Part shown: positions 50,742 to 59,518 of the stretch, one piece after another
Position numbering within the stretch: the first letter of the stretch is position 1
How the letters are laid out: each line of letters starts with the position of its first letter
NCBI GenBank assembly: GCA_902775975.1
Contig: CACYOC010000017.1
Span: forward strand, 1-64,000
Direction: 5' to 3'
DNA: 64,000 nt
DNA from: an uncultured Bacteroidales bacterium
GTDB taxonomy: Bacteria > Bacteroidota > Bacteroidia > Bacteroidales > Bacteroidaceae
The notes under the pieces: model-generated
Database searches by the model: none
Seen by the model: only the letters and a program-made list of their open reading frames with translations
Told to the model about the DNA's origin: nothing
Translations under genes and position numbers: made by a program

Positions 50742-50749
50742 CAAAGGTA
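50742..50749 (-). promoter_or_regulatory. -7 box of the carboxyltransferase gene
   Basis: The minus strand reads TACCTTTG (plus-strand CAAAGGTA), 46 bp before the ATG. Confidence 0.6.
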
Positions 50750-50870
50750 CAAAAGAATTCTGTAACAACCAAATTTTTTTCGTCTCAAAAACATATCTGC
50801 CCAAAAAGAGTCTGTATCATCTTTATAAAAGAAAAATCAGTAAAAGCTTTTACTTTGCCGATTTTTTTTG

Positions 50871-50878
50871 TACTTTTG
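50871..50878 (+). promoter_or_regulatory. -7 box of the lipoprotein-barrel operon
   Basis: TACTTTTG lies 21 bp before the ATG at 50900. A good -33 element at standard spacing is not evident. Confidence 0.5.
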
Positions 50879-50899
50879 CACCGGAAATAGCATTATAAG

Positions 50900-51685
50900 A
50901 TGAAAAAAGCACTCTTTTCACTCGCCATCATCGCCCTCACAGCGATAGCCTGCGGCCATCAGCACCAACTGAAAGACGCTGGAGAGGTTGCCAAGTACGA
51001 AGCCATCAGCCTACAGGAGAACCTGCCTGGCGACTCAGCACTCTACGGATTGGTATGCGATGGTTGCACCGACTCCGTATTAGTATTTCTACCTTACAGC
51101 GGCGGAGGACTCGACACCTTTGATATCATTGTCGCTCACCAAGAGCATCACATCTACGGACAACTCCACATTGGCGATGAGGTGGCAGTGATTGCCAATC
51201 CTGAAGACCCTGACGAAGCGCTGGCCGTCATCAACACGGAAGTGCTGAAAGGCACATGGTGCTACAAAGTCACACCCAAGCTACGCTCGACGAACGATTT
51301 ACCCAAACGCATGCAGCGACGCATGATGGAACGTATTCCCGACTCCGTAAAACAAATGATGCTGACGCCACGCGAATACTCGCTGCGATTGAAACGCGAC
51401 AATACCGTCATGGTTCGCGGCGGAACGTATCGCATGACGACCACCGACGACATGTCTCCAGTAGAATACCCCAAGGTGAAGCGCTATACCGACTGGCATC
51501 TGTTCAACGGCCGACTGGTGCTGAAGGCTGATACCATCAGCGGTTTCAGCAAGGAGGGCGCCAAGCCCAGCATCGACACCGTAGATATCGAGATGTTGAC
51601 CAATGACACGCTCATCCTGCGGTTCCCTGACCACGTGCAGCACTATTATCGCCAAGTTGAAACAGAGGACAACCAGTTGAAATAA
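50900..51685 (+). CDS. Lipocalin-like lipoprotein
   Basis: This 261-residue lipoprotein has a signal peptide and lipobox ending AIACGHQH. A first beta domain (about 35-115, SALYGLVCDGCTDSVLVFLPYSGG) is followed by a lipocalin-like half (about 170-258: GGTYRMTTTDD, WHLFNGRLVLKADT, MLTNDTLILRFPDHVQHYYRQ). Family knowledge is weak; such proteins are common in Bacteroidales and of unknown role. It is followed 49 bp later by an outer-membrane barrel gene through an AATTGACA-type repeat. Confidence 0.65.
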   Translation: MKKALFSLAIIALTAIACGHQHQLKDAGEVAKYEAISLQENLPGDSALYGLVCDGCTDSVLVFLPYSGGGLDTFDIIVAHQEHHIYGQLHIGDEVAVIANPEDPDEALAVINTEVLKGTWCYKVTPKLRSTNDLPKRMQRRMMERIPDSVKQMMLTPREYSLRLKRDNTVMVRGGTYRMTTTDDMSPVEYPKVKRYTDWHLFNGRLVLKADTISGFSKEGAKPSIDTVDIEMLTNDTLILRFPDHVQHYYRQVETEDNQLK

Positions 51686-51734
51686 TTGACAATTGACAAA
51701 GATATCACATTCACAACAATAAACATTAAGTACA

Positions 51735-52433
51735 ATGAAAAAGCTAATGATTTTTGCCGTCGCCATGATGGCATCCCTGAGCGTTAACGCACAGGTAGAA
51801 GAAGACACGTGGTATGTAACTCCGAAGGCCGGTTTCAGCGTTGCCGACCTGACTGGCAAGCTGTACGACCCTTCCAAGGTTGACGGCACCTACGATGCCA
51901 CCCTGCGCCCCCTGTTCGGTTTCACTGCCGGTGTTGATTTCATGTATGCGTGGGATGACAACTTCGGTGTATCGGTAGGTCTTAACTATGCCCGCCAAGG
52001 TGCAAAGACCAAGGACGACCTGTTCCGCGTCTCGATGGATTACATCAACATTCCCGTGATGTTCAACTACTATCCTTTCTCTGACTTAGGACTGGCTATC
52101 AAGGCTGGTGTGGAACTGGGATTGCTGACCCACAAGAGCATGAAGGTGGATGGCGTCAACTACGACAAAGACTACGAGCGTGCCCGTACCGTAGTTTTCA
52201 ACCGTTTCGGTCGTCCCATCGTTGTAGGTAGCTACGTAGAGTCTGAGTGGTCGAAGAACTTCAATAAGGTTGACTGCGCCATTCCTGTTGCCATCAGCTA
52301 CGAGCTGTTCGGCGTTCAGCTGGAGGCTCGCTACAACATTGGCCTCATCAAGGTCATGAAAGACGATGCAGAAGCCAGTAAGAACCGCGTATGGCAGTTC
52401 ACACTCGGCTACAAGTTCGACCTGGGCGATTAA
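51735..52433 (+). CDS. Outer-membrane beta-barrel protein (OMP_b-brl-like)
   Basis: This 232-residue protein has a signal peptide (LMIFAVAMMASLSVNAQ) and alternating amphipathic strands: YVTPKAGFSVADLTG, FGFTAGVDFMYAWDDNFGVSVGLNYARQGAK, YINIPVMFNYYPF. It ends at an aromatic-rich strand (WQFTLGYKFDLGD). This matches the PorT/OMP_b-brl small barrel group. The function is likely structural or adhesive and unassigned. It ends at a strong hairpin shared with the convergent queF gene. Confidence 0.85.
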   Translation: MKKLMIFAVAMMASLSVNAQVEEDTWYVTPKAGFSVADLTGKLYDPSKVDGTYDATLRPLFGFTAGVDFMYAWDDNFGVSVGLNYARQGAKTKDDLFRVSMDYINIPVMFNYYPFSDLGLAIKAGVELGLLTHKSMKVDGVNYDKDYERARTVVFNRFGRPIVVGSYVESEWSKNFNKVDCAIPVAISYELFGVQLEARYNIGLIKVMKDDAEASKNRVWQFTLGYKFDLGD

Positions 52434-52437
52434 TTAT

Positions 52438-52463
52438 AAAAGGAGTCAATTTCGACTCCTTTT
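52438..52463. terminator. Bidirectional terminator
   Basis: AAAAGGAGTC (52438-52447) and GACTCCTTTT (52454-52463) pair perfectly around a 6-nt loop, with A/T runs on both sides. It ends the barrel gene and queF. Confidence 0.85.
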
Positions 52464-52472
52464 ACTGAATAA

Positions 52473-52937
52473 CTAAACAAACATCTGGCGGTGGAGCAAG
52501 CGCTCTTCCGCCATTTTTTCATATTTCGTACCCGGCTGACCGTAGTTGGCATAAGGATAGATGCTGATGCCACCACGAGGGGTAAACAGTCCCACCACCT
52601 CTATATATTTAGGCTGCATCAGCCGCACCAAGTCCTTCATGATGATGTTCACGCAGTCTTCGTGGAAGTCGCCATGATTGCGGAAAGAGAAGAGGTAGAG
52701 CTTCAAGCTCTTCGACTCCACCATACGCTCGGCAGGGAGATAGGCAATCTTGATTTCCGCAAAGTCGGGCTGTCCGGTAATAGGGCACAGCGACGTAAAC
52801 TCAGGACAGTTGAACTGCACCCAGTAGTCATTTTCTTTGTGCTTGTTCTCGAACGTCTCCAACACCTCTGGAGCATAGGTCATCTTATACTCGGTCTTCT
52901 TGCCTAACAGTTGCAGACCATCGTTTTCTCTATTCAT
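52473..52937 (-). CDS. queF: NADPH-dependent preQ0 reductase (7-cyano-7-deazaguanine reductase)
   Basis: This 154-residue cytoplasmic enzyme of the unimodular QueF type reduces preQ0 to preQ1 in queuosine synthesis. Visible motifs are [16 protein letters not shown] (catalytic Cys), [13 protein letters not shown] (QueF signature) and [13 protein letters not shown]. It is downstream of the YhhQ-type transporter gene on the same strand. Confidence 0.94.
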   Translation of the reverse strand: MNRENDGLQLLGKKTEYKMTYAPEVLETFENKHKENDYWVQFNCPEFTSLCPITGQPDFAEIKIAYLPAERMVESKSLKLYLFSFRNHGDFHEDCVNIIMKDLVRLMQPKYIEVVGLFTPRGGISIYPYANYGQPGTKYEKMAEERLLHRQMFV

Positions 52938-52947
52938 GATTTTTTGG

Positions 52948-52979
52948 ATTTTATGTCGAAATGTCGAAATGTCGAGTTA
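52948..52979 (-). repeat. 8-bp CGACATTT units between yhhQ and queF
   Basis: On the minus (sense) strand, directly after the transporter stop codon, CGACATTT, CGACATTT and CGACATAA follow one another. This is the same unit family and orientation as in the nusB operon arrays. Confidence 0.75.
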
Positions 52980-53702
52980 AATCTTCAGAATATTAAAAAT
53001 GTTATAGTCAATATCGTAGTCGAAGACGTCCTCATGGTCTTTCTTCTTGGTGAACTCCACGACGCGGATGGTTATGGGCAGCGCTACAATCTCATAGACG
53101 GTCTTCAGCGTCACCTGACTGATCATCAGCGATGGCATCTCCTCCCAGGGAATGACGCCACCCAGTGCCAGTGGGAAGAAGATGATGCTATCGATACCCT
53201 CGCCAAAGACGGTACTCATAATGGCGCGCGAAGAGAAGGCGCCCTTCATTCTTCCCTTCAAACCACCCTTTTTCTGCTCTACCGACGACAGTTTCATCTT
53301 CGACATGACATAGGCATTCATAAACGAACCGCAGATGAAGGCAATGAACGATGCCAAGGCAATGCGCGGTGCAAGACCGAAAATCTGGTGGAAGCCCTCT
53401 TCACCATTCCAGTAATGAGCTCCCGGAATCCAGTCGGCGATGGCTCCCATGATGACGAAGAAGAAGTTCATGGCAAAACCCATCCAGATGAGCATACGCG
53501 TACGACGATAGCCCCACACCTCGCACACCACATCATTGATAATGTAGCTGACGGGAAACACGATAACGCCTGCTGTCAGGTTAATAGGTCCGAACGACAA
53601 TTGCTTTGTCTCCAATACGTTTGCCGTAATCAGGCAGACGCAGAACAGCGTACCGAAAAGCATAAACAGTACACTGACTTTCTTTTTACTGTCTTGTTCC
53701 AT
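52977..53702 (-). CDS. yhhQ: Queuosine precursor transporter (YhhQ/VUT family)
   Basis: This 241-residue inner-membrane protein has about six helices and the family signatures QLSFGPINLTAGVIVFPVSYIINDVVCEVWGY and GEGIDSIIFFPLAL. It imports preQ0 or preQ1. Pairing with queF fits salvage of preQ0 followed by reduction. A promoter at 53832-53862 and a 120-nt structured leader precede it. Confidence 0.92.
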   Translation of the reverse strand: MEQDSKKKVSVLFMLFGTLFCVCLITANVLETKQLSFGPINLTAGVIVFPVSYIINDVVCEVWGYRRTRMLIWMGFAMNFFFVIMGAIADWIPGAHYWNGEEGFHQIFGLAPRIALASFIAFICGSFMNAYVMSKMKLSSVEQKKGGLKGRMKGAFSSRAIMSTVFGEGIDSIIFFPLALGGVIPWEEMPSLMISQVTLKTVYEIVALPITIRVVEFTKKKDHEDVFDYDIDYNIFNILKI

Positions 53703-53725
53703 TGTTTGTTTCTTGTTTTGTTAAA

Positions 53726-53830
53726 GGGGGTTTAGCCGTTGCGGTCCTTCCGCTTCAACCAGCTTTCTGAAAGCTGCAAGTACCCCTGGCTTTGTGGACT
53801 TAGCCACAAGGAGCCCTACTAAAAACGGCT
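53726..53830 (-). ncRNA. Structured leader of yhhQ-queF (candidate riboswitch)
   Basis: Read on the minus strand from 53830, the helices are as follows. AGCCGTT (53830-53824) pairs with AACGGCT (53740-53734). TTGTGG pairs with CCACAA (about 53809-53793), inside GGCT/AGCC. CAGCTTT pairs with AAAGCTG with a 3-nt loop (about 53776-53760), and GCGG pairs with CCGC. GGGGT inside the closing helix can pair with ACCCC outside it (about 53731-53727), which makes a pseudoknot. The leader lies between the promoter and the transporter start. It does not look like the preQ1-I consensus. Confidence 0.55.
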
Positions 53831-53831
53831 G

Positions 53832-53862
53832 CAAAGGTACATAATCTTTTCGACATATACAA
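53832..53862 (-). promoter_or_regulatory. yhhQ-queF promoter
   Basis: The minus strand has TTG (plus-strand CAA at 53860-53862), a 20-bp spacer and TACCTTTG (plus-strand CAAAGGTA at 53832-53839). Confidence 0.7.
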
Positions 53863-53907
53863 GTCTTTCGTCAAGAAAACAAACTCTGCAGACATTTTTG
53901 TCTTATT

Positions 53908-53926
53908 TTCTTGGATACTCCAAGAA
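53908..53926. promoter_or_regulatory. Palindromic operator over the protease promoter
   Basis: TTCTTGGA and TCCAAGAA are perfect inverted 8-bp arms separated by TAC. The left arm includes the TTG at 53911-53913, which is 20 bp upstream of TAACTTTG (53934-53941). Confidence 0.65.
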
Positions 53927-53941
53927 TAATTTGTAACTTTG
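53911..53941 (+). promoter_or_regulatory. Promoter of the secreted protease operon
   Basis: TTG at 53911-53913, a 20-bp spacer and TAACTTTG at 53934-53941, 47 bp before the start. Confidence 0.65.
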
Positions 53942-53988
53942 CAGCAAGTTTGCATACAAGGCAAACAGTTAACAACAAGGAATAAAAG

Positions 53989-56271
53989 ATGATAAGATTA
54001 ACTACACTATTAGCATTGATGGTTTGTGTCATGACGGCACAGGCACAAAAGATTGACCAACGACTGACTTTGTTGGCTCAACAAGTTGTCCAGCATCGCG
54101 CACAAGGTATAGAGAGTAACCGCAAAACCATAAAGAACCGCATAGCTGTAGGATATGACGAACATGGCGACATTTGCTCTGTCAGTGTGCAAGCCTACTT
54201 GAAGCAAGGCGCAGTGTGCCCCACGGAACTATTGGAGCAGCAAGGCATCACCGTACGCTTTGTCATCGACAATGTTGCCGTGCTGTCCGTACCCATCGAG
54301 AAGCTTTCTGTCCTGGAACACATCGACGAGATTCTTTATGCCAAGGCCGACCTGTTACAGCAACCATACAATGACGTGTCACGCACCGTCACTCATGTAG
54401 ATCAGATAGCTGATGCTACTAAGGCCGCCGCTGCCGGACTTCCCCAGAATTATACTGGCAAGGGGGTCGTTGTAGGCATCGTAGATGCCGGCATCGACTT
54501 CCAACACGCAGCCTTTCGCGATGCTCAGGGCAATTATCGCTACAAACAGGTGGTGATGTTCAAGTCGGAAGACGGCAAGGCGGATGTTTACAATACAGTT
54601 GATCAGTTTAAGACATTAGACTTTGACACTCCAGGACATTCTCATGGCACCCATACCGCTTCTATTGCTGCCGGTTCTGATCATGGAAACGGTCTGCAAG
54701 GTATGGCACCGGAGGCGGATATCATACTGGTATCTATGGACAACACATCGTCTGAGTCGAATATGGCTGACGGCATACGCCGCATTGCAAAGTATGCTGC
54801 TGACAACAACAAGCCCTGCGTCATCAACCTCAGCATGGGTGTCACTAACGACCTGCACGATGGCAGCTCACTGGTATGCAAAGCAGTGAAGGAAGTAACA
54901 GACAACGGACAGAAGGAAGGTATAGCCGTCTGCATTGCCACTGGCAATGCGGCAGCTAAGGACAATGCTATCATCCACACACTGGGAACCGCAGGCAGTG
55001 ATGGCTATCAGTTGAGGGCTATCATAGGCAATGACATTAATTTTAATGTTGACATGATGGATGAAGTTGATGCCAGATCCCTTCATCTCGAAGGTAACAC
55101 TACCCATGATTTACCCGAAGAGGAGGACCCCAGAAAACCAAGCTACAATGGTCTTAGCCTCATCGTGTATGCCGCAGACGACAATCCTTTTACTGCAGAA
55201 CTGAAAATCGTGGATATTGAGACCGGCGCTATCATTGACGATTGGACAGGAGTGAACGATGGCGACCCCAACGGAACAGGAGTGACAAAACCTGTGAAAG
55301 TCACTCTGCAACAAGACTTCCAGGCTAATGCAAGAAATACGGCCACCTGCGTTTGGAAGCCAGACTATCAAGGCGACATCTTGTTGGCAAACAAGAACCA
55401 CCGTTTGGCCGTCTTCGTCAAGGGCAATGAAGGGCAGGTCATCAAGCTCATCCAGAATAATGACGAAGCCAAGGAGCCTAACTTCTTCATCCCCGAGAAA
55501 CTGAAAGCGAGCGGTTTATATACAGCAGGAACTTCCGTGTTGTCGAATGCCTCTAACAACTGCGACGAGTCTGTCATCAGCGTAGGTAGCACCGTAAGCA
55601 GAAACGAATGGAAATACTACCAATCTGGCGACAAGACCGCCCAACAGAAGAAGTCGTCACTGACAGGTGCCATACCCAAGATTGGCGACATCAGCGATTT
55701 CTCGTCTTACTGTTTGCAGGACGACAACGGCAAGTCTTATCCCACCGTCGTTGCTCCGGGAGAATGCATCTTCGCTGCCTTTAGCATGAACTACCCCTAC
55801 CATATTTCGCCCAAAACGGAAGAGCCTTATAATGACGTCAAGAATGAATTCTCGCCAGAGTCACAGCAACTCATTTCCGAGCAGCACATCAACACCTTTG
55901 GCAGAAAGAACTGGTACGGAAACTATTGGGGCACATCAATGGCATGTCCTCACGTAGCGGGTATTATTGCCTTGTGGATGCAGGCCAACCCAAAGCTCTC
56001 CGTCAATCGTATCAAGGAGGTGCTGAAGGAGACTTGTACCAAACTGACTGCAGCCCAATGTCCGTCGAAGCATATCGAGCAGGCTGGCTACGGACAGATT
56101 GACGCCTTGGCTGGCTTGAAGAAGGTCATCACAATGACGGGCATTGAAAACCTTGCTGCCGACCGCCATCCAGCAAAGGATGCATCCTTCTATAACCTGA
56201 TGGGACAAAAGGTCAATGGCACGCAGAAGGGACTTGTCATCTACAAAGGAAGAAAATTCATAAATAAGTAA
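53989..56271 (+). CDS. Secreted subtilisin-like serine protease (S8)
   Basis: The 760-residue protein has a signal peptide (LLALMVCVMTAQAQ) and a propeptide of about 100 residues. The catalytic triad is Asp in VGIVDAGIDFQHAAF (about 165), His in HSHGTHTASIAAGS (about 221) and Ser in WGTSMACPHVAGIIALWMQ (about 649). A large insert between His and Ser carries a beta-sandwich segment. The end has the sorting-type tail YNLMGQKVNGTQKGLVIYKGRKFINK-like pattern. It should be exported and degrade extracellular protein. It is followed 24 bp later by a metalloprotease gene. Confidence 0.9.
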   Translation: MIRLTTLLALMVCVMTAQAQKIDQRLTLLAQQVVQHRAQGIESNRKTIKNRIAVGYDEHGDICSVSVQAYLKQGAVCPTELLEQQGITVRFVIDNVAVLSVPIEKLSVLEHIDEILYAKADLLQQPYNDVSRTVTHVDQIADATKAAAAGLPQNYTGKGVVVGIVDAGIDFQHAAFRDAQGNYRYKQVVMFKSEDGKADVYNTVDQFKTLDFDTPGHSHGTHTASIAAGSDHGNGLQGMAPEADIILVSMDNTSSESNMADGIRRIAKYAADNNKPCVINLSMGVTNDLHDGSSLVCKAVKEVTDNGQKEGIAVCIATGNAAAKDNAIIHTLGTAGSDGYQLRAIIGNDINFNVDMMDEVDARSLHLEGNTTHDLPEEEDPRKPSYNGLSLIVYAADDNPFTAELKIVDIETGAIIDDWTGVNDGDPNGTGVTKPVKVTLQQDFQANARNTATCVWKPDYQGDILLANKNHRLAVFVKGNEGQVIKLIQNNDEAKEPNFFIPEKLKASGLYTAGTSVLSNASNNCDESVISVGSTVSRNEWKYYQSGDKTAQQKKSSLTGAIPKIGDISDFSSYCLQDDNGKSYPTVVAPGECIFAAFSMNYPYHISPKTEEPYNDVKNEFSPESQQLISEQHINTFGRKNWYGNYWGTSMACPHVAGIIALWMQANPKLSVNRIKEVLKETCTKLTAAQCPSKHIEQAGYGQIDALAGLKKVITMTGIENLAADRHPAKDASFYNLMGQKVNGTQKGLVIYKGRKFINK

Positions 56272-56295
56272 TAAATCATTGACAACAGAAAACTA

Positions 56296-58479
56296 ATGAA
56301 AAAGACGATTTGCACTTGCGCACTATTACTCCTTGCGGTGTTCACGGCACAAGCTCAGTTGCGTGAAGGCCACTTCTTTAAATCGCTGGAGGACGAAAAC
56401 ATATCTGCAGAACAGGCCGAACAGTATTTCAGTCAGTGGTTCTCGCTACCTGCCGGTACACAATGGAAACAGATTGGCAGCAATACCGACGAGTTGGGAA
56501 TGAGTCGCATAGAATACCGACAATTCGTTGATGATATTGAAGTGGAGCACTCACAAATCCTGTTGCACGTGATGGACGGAAAGGTGCAGACCGCTAACGG
56601 CACTGTCATGGAACAGCAGCGCACTCCGCAAGCATCGGCAAAGGTACGACGTGGCAGTAAGGCACAGCAGGAAGGCATCACCACTGATCTGTTGGGACGG
56701 GAAGTTCTGTTGATAGATACCAACGACGGCTACCGCTATGCCTACAAGACCCTTTCGGCAAACGGTTTGGAGTGGATCTATACCGACGTGGAAACGGAAG
56801 AAGTGCTGAAGAGAGTACCCTTGGTAACTTGTCTGAAGAAACCCGAAGGAACAGCCACTACAGCAAAGGGAAAGAGTATCTTCAGCGGCGACGTCACCCT
56901 GAACGTGACGAAGACCAACGACGGCAAGACGTGGCTCTATGACCAGGAGCGCAACATCCATACGGCTATTGGAGCCTACCTGCCTACCTATACTCAAATG
57001 CAGCAAGCTGGCACTTACACCACCTATTTTCCCCAACCACCATCAGAGATTGAGGATGTCAGCAAGTATCTCGTGGAGAGCGACTTCTGCTCGTATGCGG
57101 GCAACGATGGCGGAGACTACAGTGCCTATAAGGCTAAGACTTTGACCATCAACACGCTGTGTGCCATCGACATTTTAGATGACAAGATCAAGGAGATGCA
57201 GTTGCCCAAAGAGATCGACCTCGTCATCCGCTTTGGCATGGATGCCGACGGCAAGGCAAGCAACGGACTGATAGAGAAGTGGACGCTCAAAATTGACAAG
57301 TTACCCTTCGAGTTAGACCTGTCGTCGTACCAGGAAGTAATTCCGCGAGAAGGCGTCACCATCGACTTTGAGTGTATGGAGGAATGGAATAAGAAATACT
57401 CCTTCACCCTGAAACCTGACGCCACAGGATTCTATCTCTTCTCGAACGACTATATCATGGGCTCGCTGGGCTACGAGGCCAGCAGCGACCCAACAGTTGA
57501 CATTCACTGGGGAATGGCGAAGACCTACGATTTCTACAAGGAGGTCTTCAACCGCAAGAGCTACGACGGGAAGGGCTCACCTATCTATAATTTCACCTAT
57601 ATCTTTGATGACGACATGAAGGCTTTCTTGGCCATTGGTGCCAACAATGCGGCAGCATACCAAAGCTACAAGCCTTACCCGATGATCTATGGCATGGGAG
57701 GTTGGGATGAAGACCTGGGCAAACCTAAGTCAAAGCCAGTGGTGGAGCTGAGCGTCCTCAGCCATGAGTTCACCCACATCGTGACGGCTGTGACAGCCGC
57801 CCTGGAATATCAAGGCGAGGCGGGAGCCATCAACGAGTCTTTCTCTGACCTGATGGCTATCAGCTGCAAGAAGTGGGTTGAGGGCAACAATGCCAGTTGG
57901 GTGATAGGCGGTAAGGGACAGATGATTACCAAACCCAATATGCGCGACATGGCAAACCCCAAGAATAGCGGTGATGCCGGCAAGGACGATGCTTGTCCTG
58001 ACACCTATCAAGGCACTTATTGGGTTAATACAGCCGAAATCATGAACGACCGAGGCGGCATCCATACCAACAGCGGTGTACAGAACAAGTGGTTCTACCT
58101 GCTGACAGATGGTGGCAAGGGAACTAACGACAAGAGCTATGCCTACGATGTGACAGGCATCGGCATAGAGAAGTCGCGCCAGATAGCCTACCGAACGCTG
58201 GTACAGTACGCCACCAAGCAATCACAGTATGCCGACATTCGCAAAGCCTCGCTACAGGCTGCCAAAGACCTCTACGGTGCCAACAGCACGGAGGTGCAGA
58301 CAGTAGGGAAAGCGTGGGATGCTGTCGGCGTCTATGAGAATGGTGACACACCGTCGGGAATCCGTCAAATCGACCAACACCCCGTTGCTAATGGACTCTA
58401 TTACGACTTGATGGGTCGTCCCGTCAGCCATCCTGCTCACGGAATCTTTATCCTAAATGGCAGGAAAGTAGTGAAATAA
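56296..58479 (+). CDS. Secreted thermolysin-like (M4) metalloprotease
   Basis: The 727-residue protein has a signal peptide (CTCALLLLAVFTAQAQ) and an FTP-like propeptide region (about 45-190, MSRIEYRQFVDDIEVEHSQILLHV). The catalytic zinc motif is LSHEFTHIV near 488-496, with the third ligand in GAINESFSDLMA about 20 residues on, as in M4 peptidases. The C-terminus carries the tail YYDLMGRPVSHPAHGIFILNGRKVVK-type pattern. A long beta domain separates the propeptide and the catalytic domain. It is co-transcribed with the subtilisin. Confidence 0.85.
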   Translation: MKKTICTCALLLLAVFTAQAQLREGHFFKSLEDENISAEQAEQYFSQWFSLPAGTQWKQIGSNTDELGMSRIEYRQFVDDIEVEHSQILLHVMDGKVQTANGTVMEQQRTPQASAKVRRGSKAQQEGITTDLLGREVLLIDTNDGYRYAYKTLSANGLEWIYTDVETEEVLKRVPLVTCLKKPEGTATTAKGKSIFSGDVTLNVTKTNDGKTWLYDQERNIHTAIGAYLPTYTQMQQAGTYTTYFPQPPSEIEDVSKYLVESDFCSYAGNDGGDYSAYKAKTLTINTLCAIDILDDKIKEMQLPKEIDLVIRFGMDADGKASNGLIEKWTLKIDKLPFELDLSSYQEVIPREGVTIDFECMEEWNKKYSFTLKPDATGFYLFSNDYIMGSLGYEASSDPTVDIHWGMAKTYDFYKEVFNRKSYDGKGSPIYNFTYIFDDDMKAFLAIGANNAAAYQSYKPYPMIYGMGGWDEDLGKPKSKPVVELSVLSHEFTHIVTAVTAALEYQGEAGAINESFSDLMAISCKKWVEGNNASWVIGGKGQMITKPNMRDMANPKNSGDAGKDDACPDTYQGTYWVNTAEIMNDRGGIHTNSGVQNKWFYLLTDGGKGTNDKSYAYDVTGIGIEKSRQIAYRTLVQYATKQSQYADIRKASLQAAKDLYGANSTEVQTVGKAWDAVGVYENGDTPSGIRQIDQHPVANGLYYDLMGRPVSHPAHGIFILNGRKVVK

Positions 58480-58555
58480 ATGCGAAAAACGAAGAAAATA
58501 CAAAGGATTACAATATCTTTATACACATTTTCGGAAAAGTTATCATTCTAATTTG

Positions 58556-58563
58556 TAACTTTG
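58556..58563 (+). promoter_or_regulatory. -7 box of the TlpA-sensor operon
   Basis: TAACTTTG lies 28 bp before the ATG at 58592. No perfect -33 element is seen at 20 bp. Confidence 0.55.
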
Positions 58564-58591
58564 CAGCGAAAACCATAAAAATGCTAACTTT

Positions 58592-59428
58592 ATGAAGAAC
58601 TTACTGTCTCTTCTACTATTGATAATGGGCACACTGGCCGCGCAGGCTCAGGAGGATGTTTATAAAGCTGAAATGGACGCTATCGACGCACAGGGCGAAG
58701 CCATCATTCAGCAGTATCGTGAACTGATGAAGCAGGATCCTAAGAGCGAGCATCCTGCCACCACAGCAAAAGTTGTACAACTCTCCGAAATGCTGGACTC
58801 CCTGAGTGCTGCACAGTTGCAGCTGGTACTCCGCATCATCCGCGAGAACAAGCAGAACGAAATTCCCGTTCCTTACATCAACAGCGCCATGTATGAACTG
58901 GGCTACGAAGGTCTTGTGGAAGCTCTTGACCCCAAGGCAGCCTACTACAACAACCCTGAACTGGACAAAGCCAAGGCACTGCTCGCCAGCTACGACAAGC
59001 GCAAGCCTGGCACTACGTTCCACGAGCTGACCATGAAGGACATGACAGGTCAGGAGGTAAAGTTGTCACAATGGGTAGGGAAAGGACAATACGTACTCGT
59101 TGACTTTTGGGCATCGTGGTGCGGACCCTGCCGTCGCGAGATGCCGAACGTGGTCATGAACTACGAGAAATACCACAGCAAAGGCTTCGAGGTGGTTGGT
59201 GTCAGCTTCGACCAGAAAGAAGATGCCTGGATAGCTGCCGTACAACAGATTGGCATGCGGTGGCCACAGATGAGCGACTTGAAGGGATGGAAGTGCGCCG
59301 CAGCACAAATCTATGGCATCAGCAGCATCCCTGCCAGCATCCTCGTTGACCCGCAAGGCACTATCGTTGCCGTCGATTTACGAGGCGCTGCATTGGGTAA
59401 AAAACTGAAAGAAATCTACAAGGAATAG
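58592..59428 (+). CDS. TlpA/ResA-family thiol-disulfide oxidoreductase
   Basis: This 278-residue exported protein has a signal peptide (LLSLLLLIMGTLAAQAQ), a helical N-terminal domain (about 20-135) and a thioredoxin fold (about 140-275) with active site FWASWCGPCRREMP (Cys 177 and 180), plus the cis-Pro region GISSIPASILVDP. It would reduce or oxidise disulfides in the periplasm. Two membrane sensors follow, separated only by a 7-bp repeat array. Confidence 0.9.
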   Translation: MKNLLSLLLLIMGTLAAQAQEDVYKAEMDAIDAQGEAIIQQYRELMKQDPKSEHPATTAKVVQLSEMLDSLSAAQLQLVLRIIRENKQNEIPVPYINSAMYELGYEGLVEALDPKAAYYNNPELDKAKALLASYDKRKPGTTFHELTMKDMTGQEVKLSQWVGKGQYVLVDFWASWCGPCRREMPNVVMNYEKYHSKGFEVVGVSFDQKEDAWIAAVQQIGMRWPQMSDLKGWKCAAAQIYGISSIPASILVDPQGTIVAVDLRGAALGKKLKEIYKE

Positions 59429-59432
59429 CCAC

Positions 59433-59516
59433 CACCTAACACCCAACACCTAACACCCAACACCTAACACCTAACACCTAACACCTAACACCTAACACCT
59501 AACACCCAACACCTAA
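59433..59516 (+). repeat. 7-bp CACCTAA array abutting the first sensor start
   Basis: Twelve consecutive units of CACCTAA or CACCCAA run to two bases before the ATG at 59519. No conventional ribosome-binding sequence exists between the array and the start codon, so the array itself is the initiation region. Confidence 0.92.
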
Positions 59517-59518
59517 CC

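Noticed and set aside
53726-53830. Classical preQ1-I riboswitch
   Set aside because: The leader lacks the compact hairpin plus A-rich tail of that class and is about three times longer. It is reported as an unassigned structured leader instead.
59433-59516. Telomere-like or chromosome-end sequence
   Set aside because: CACCTAA repeats resemble telomere units, but they lie inside an operon on a continuous coding strand.
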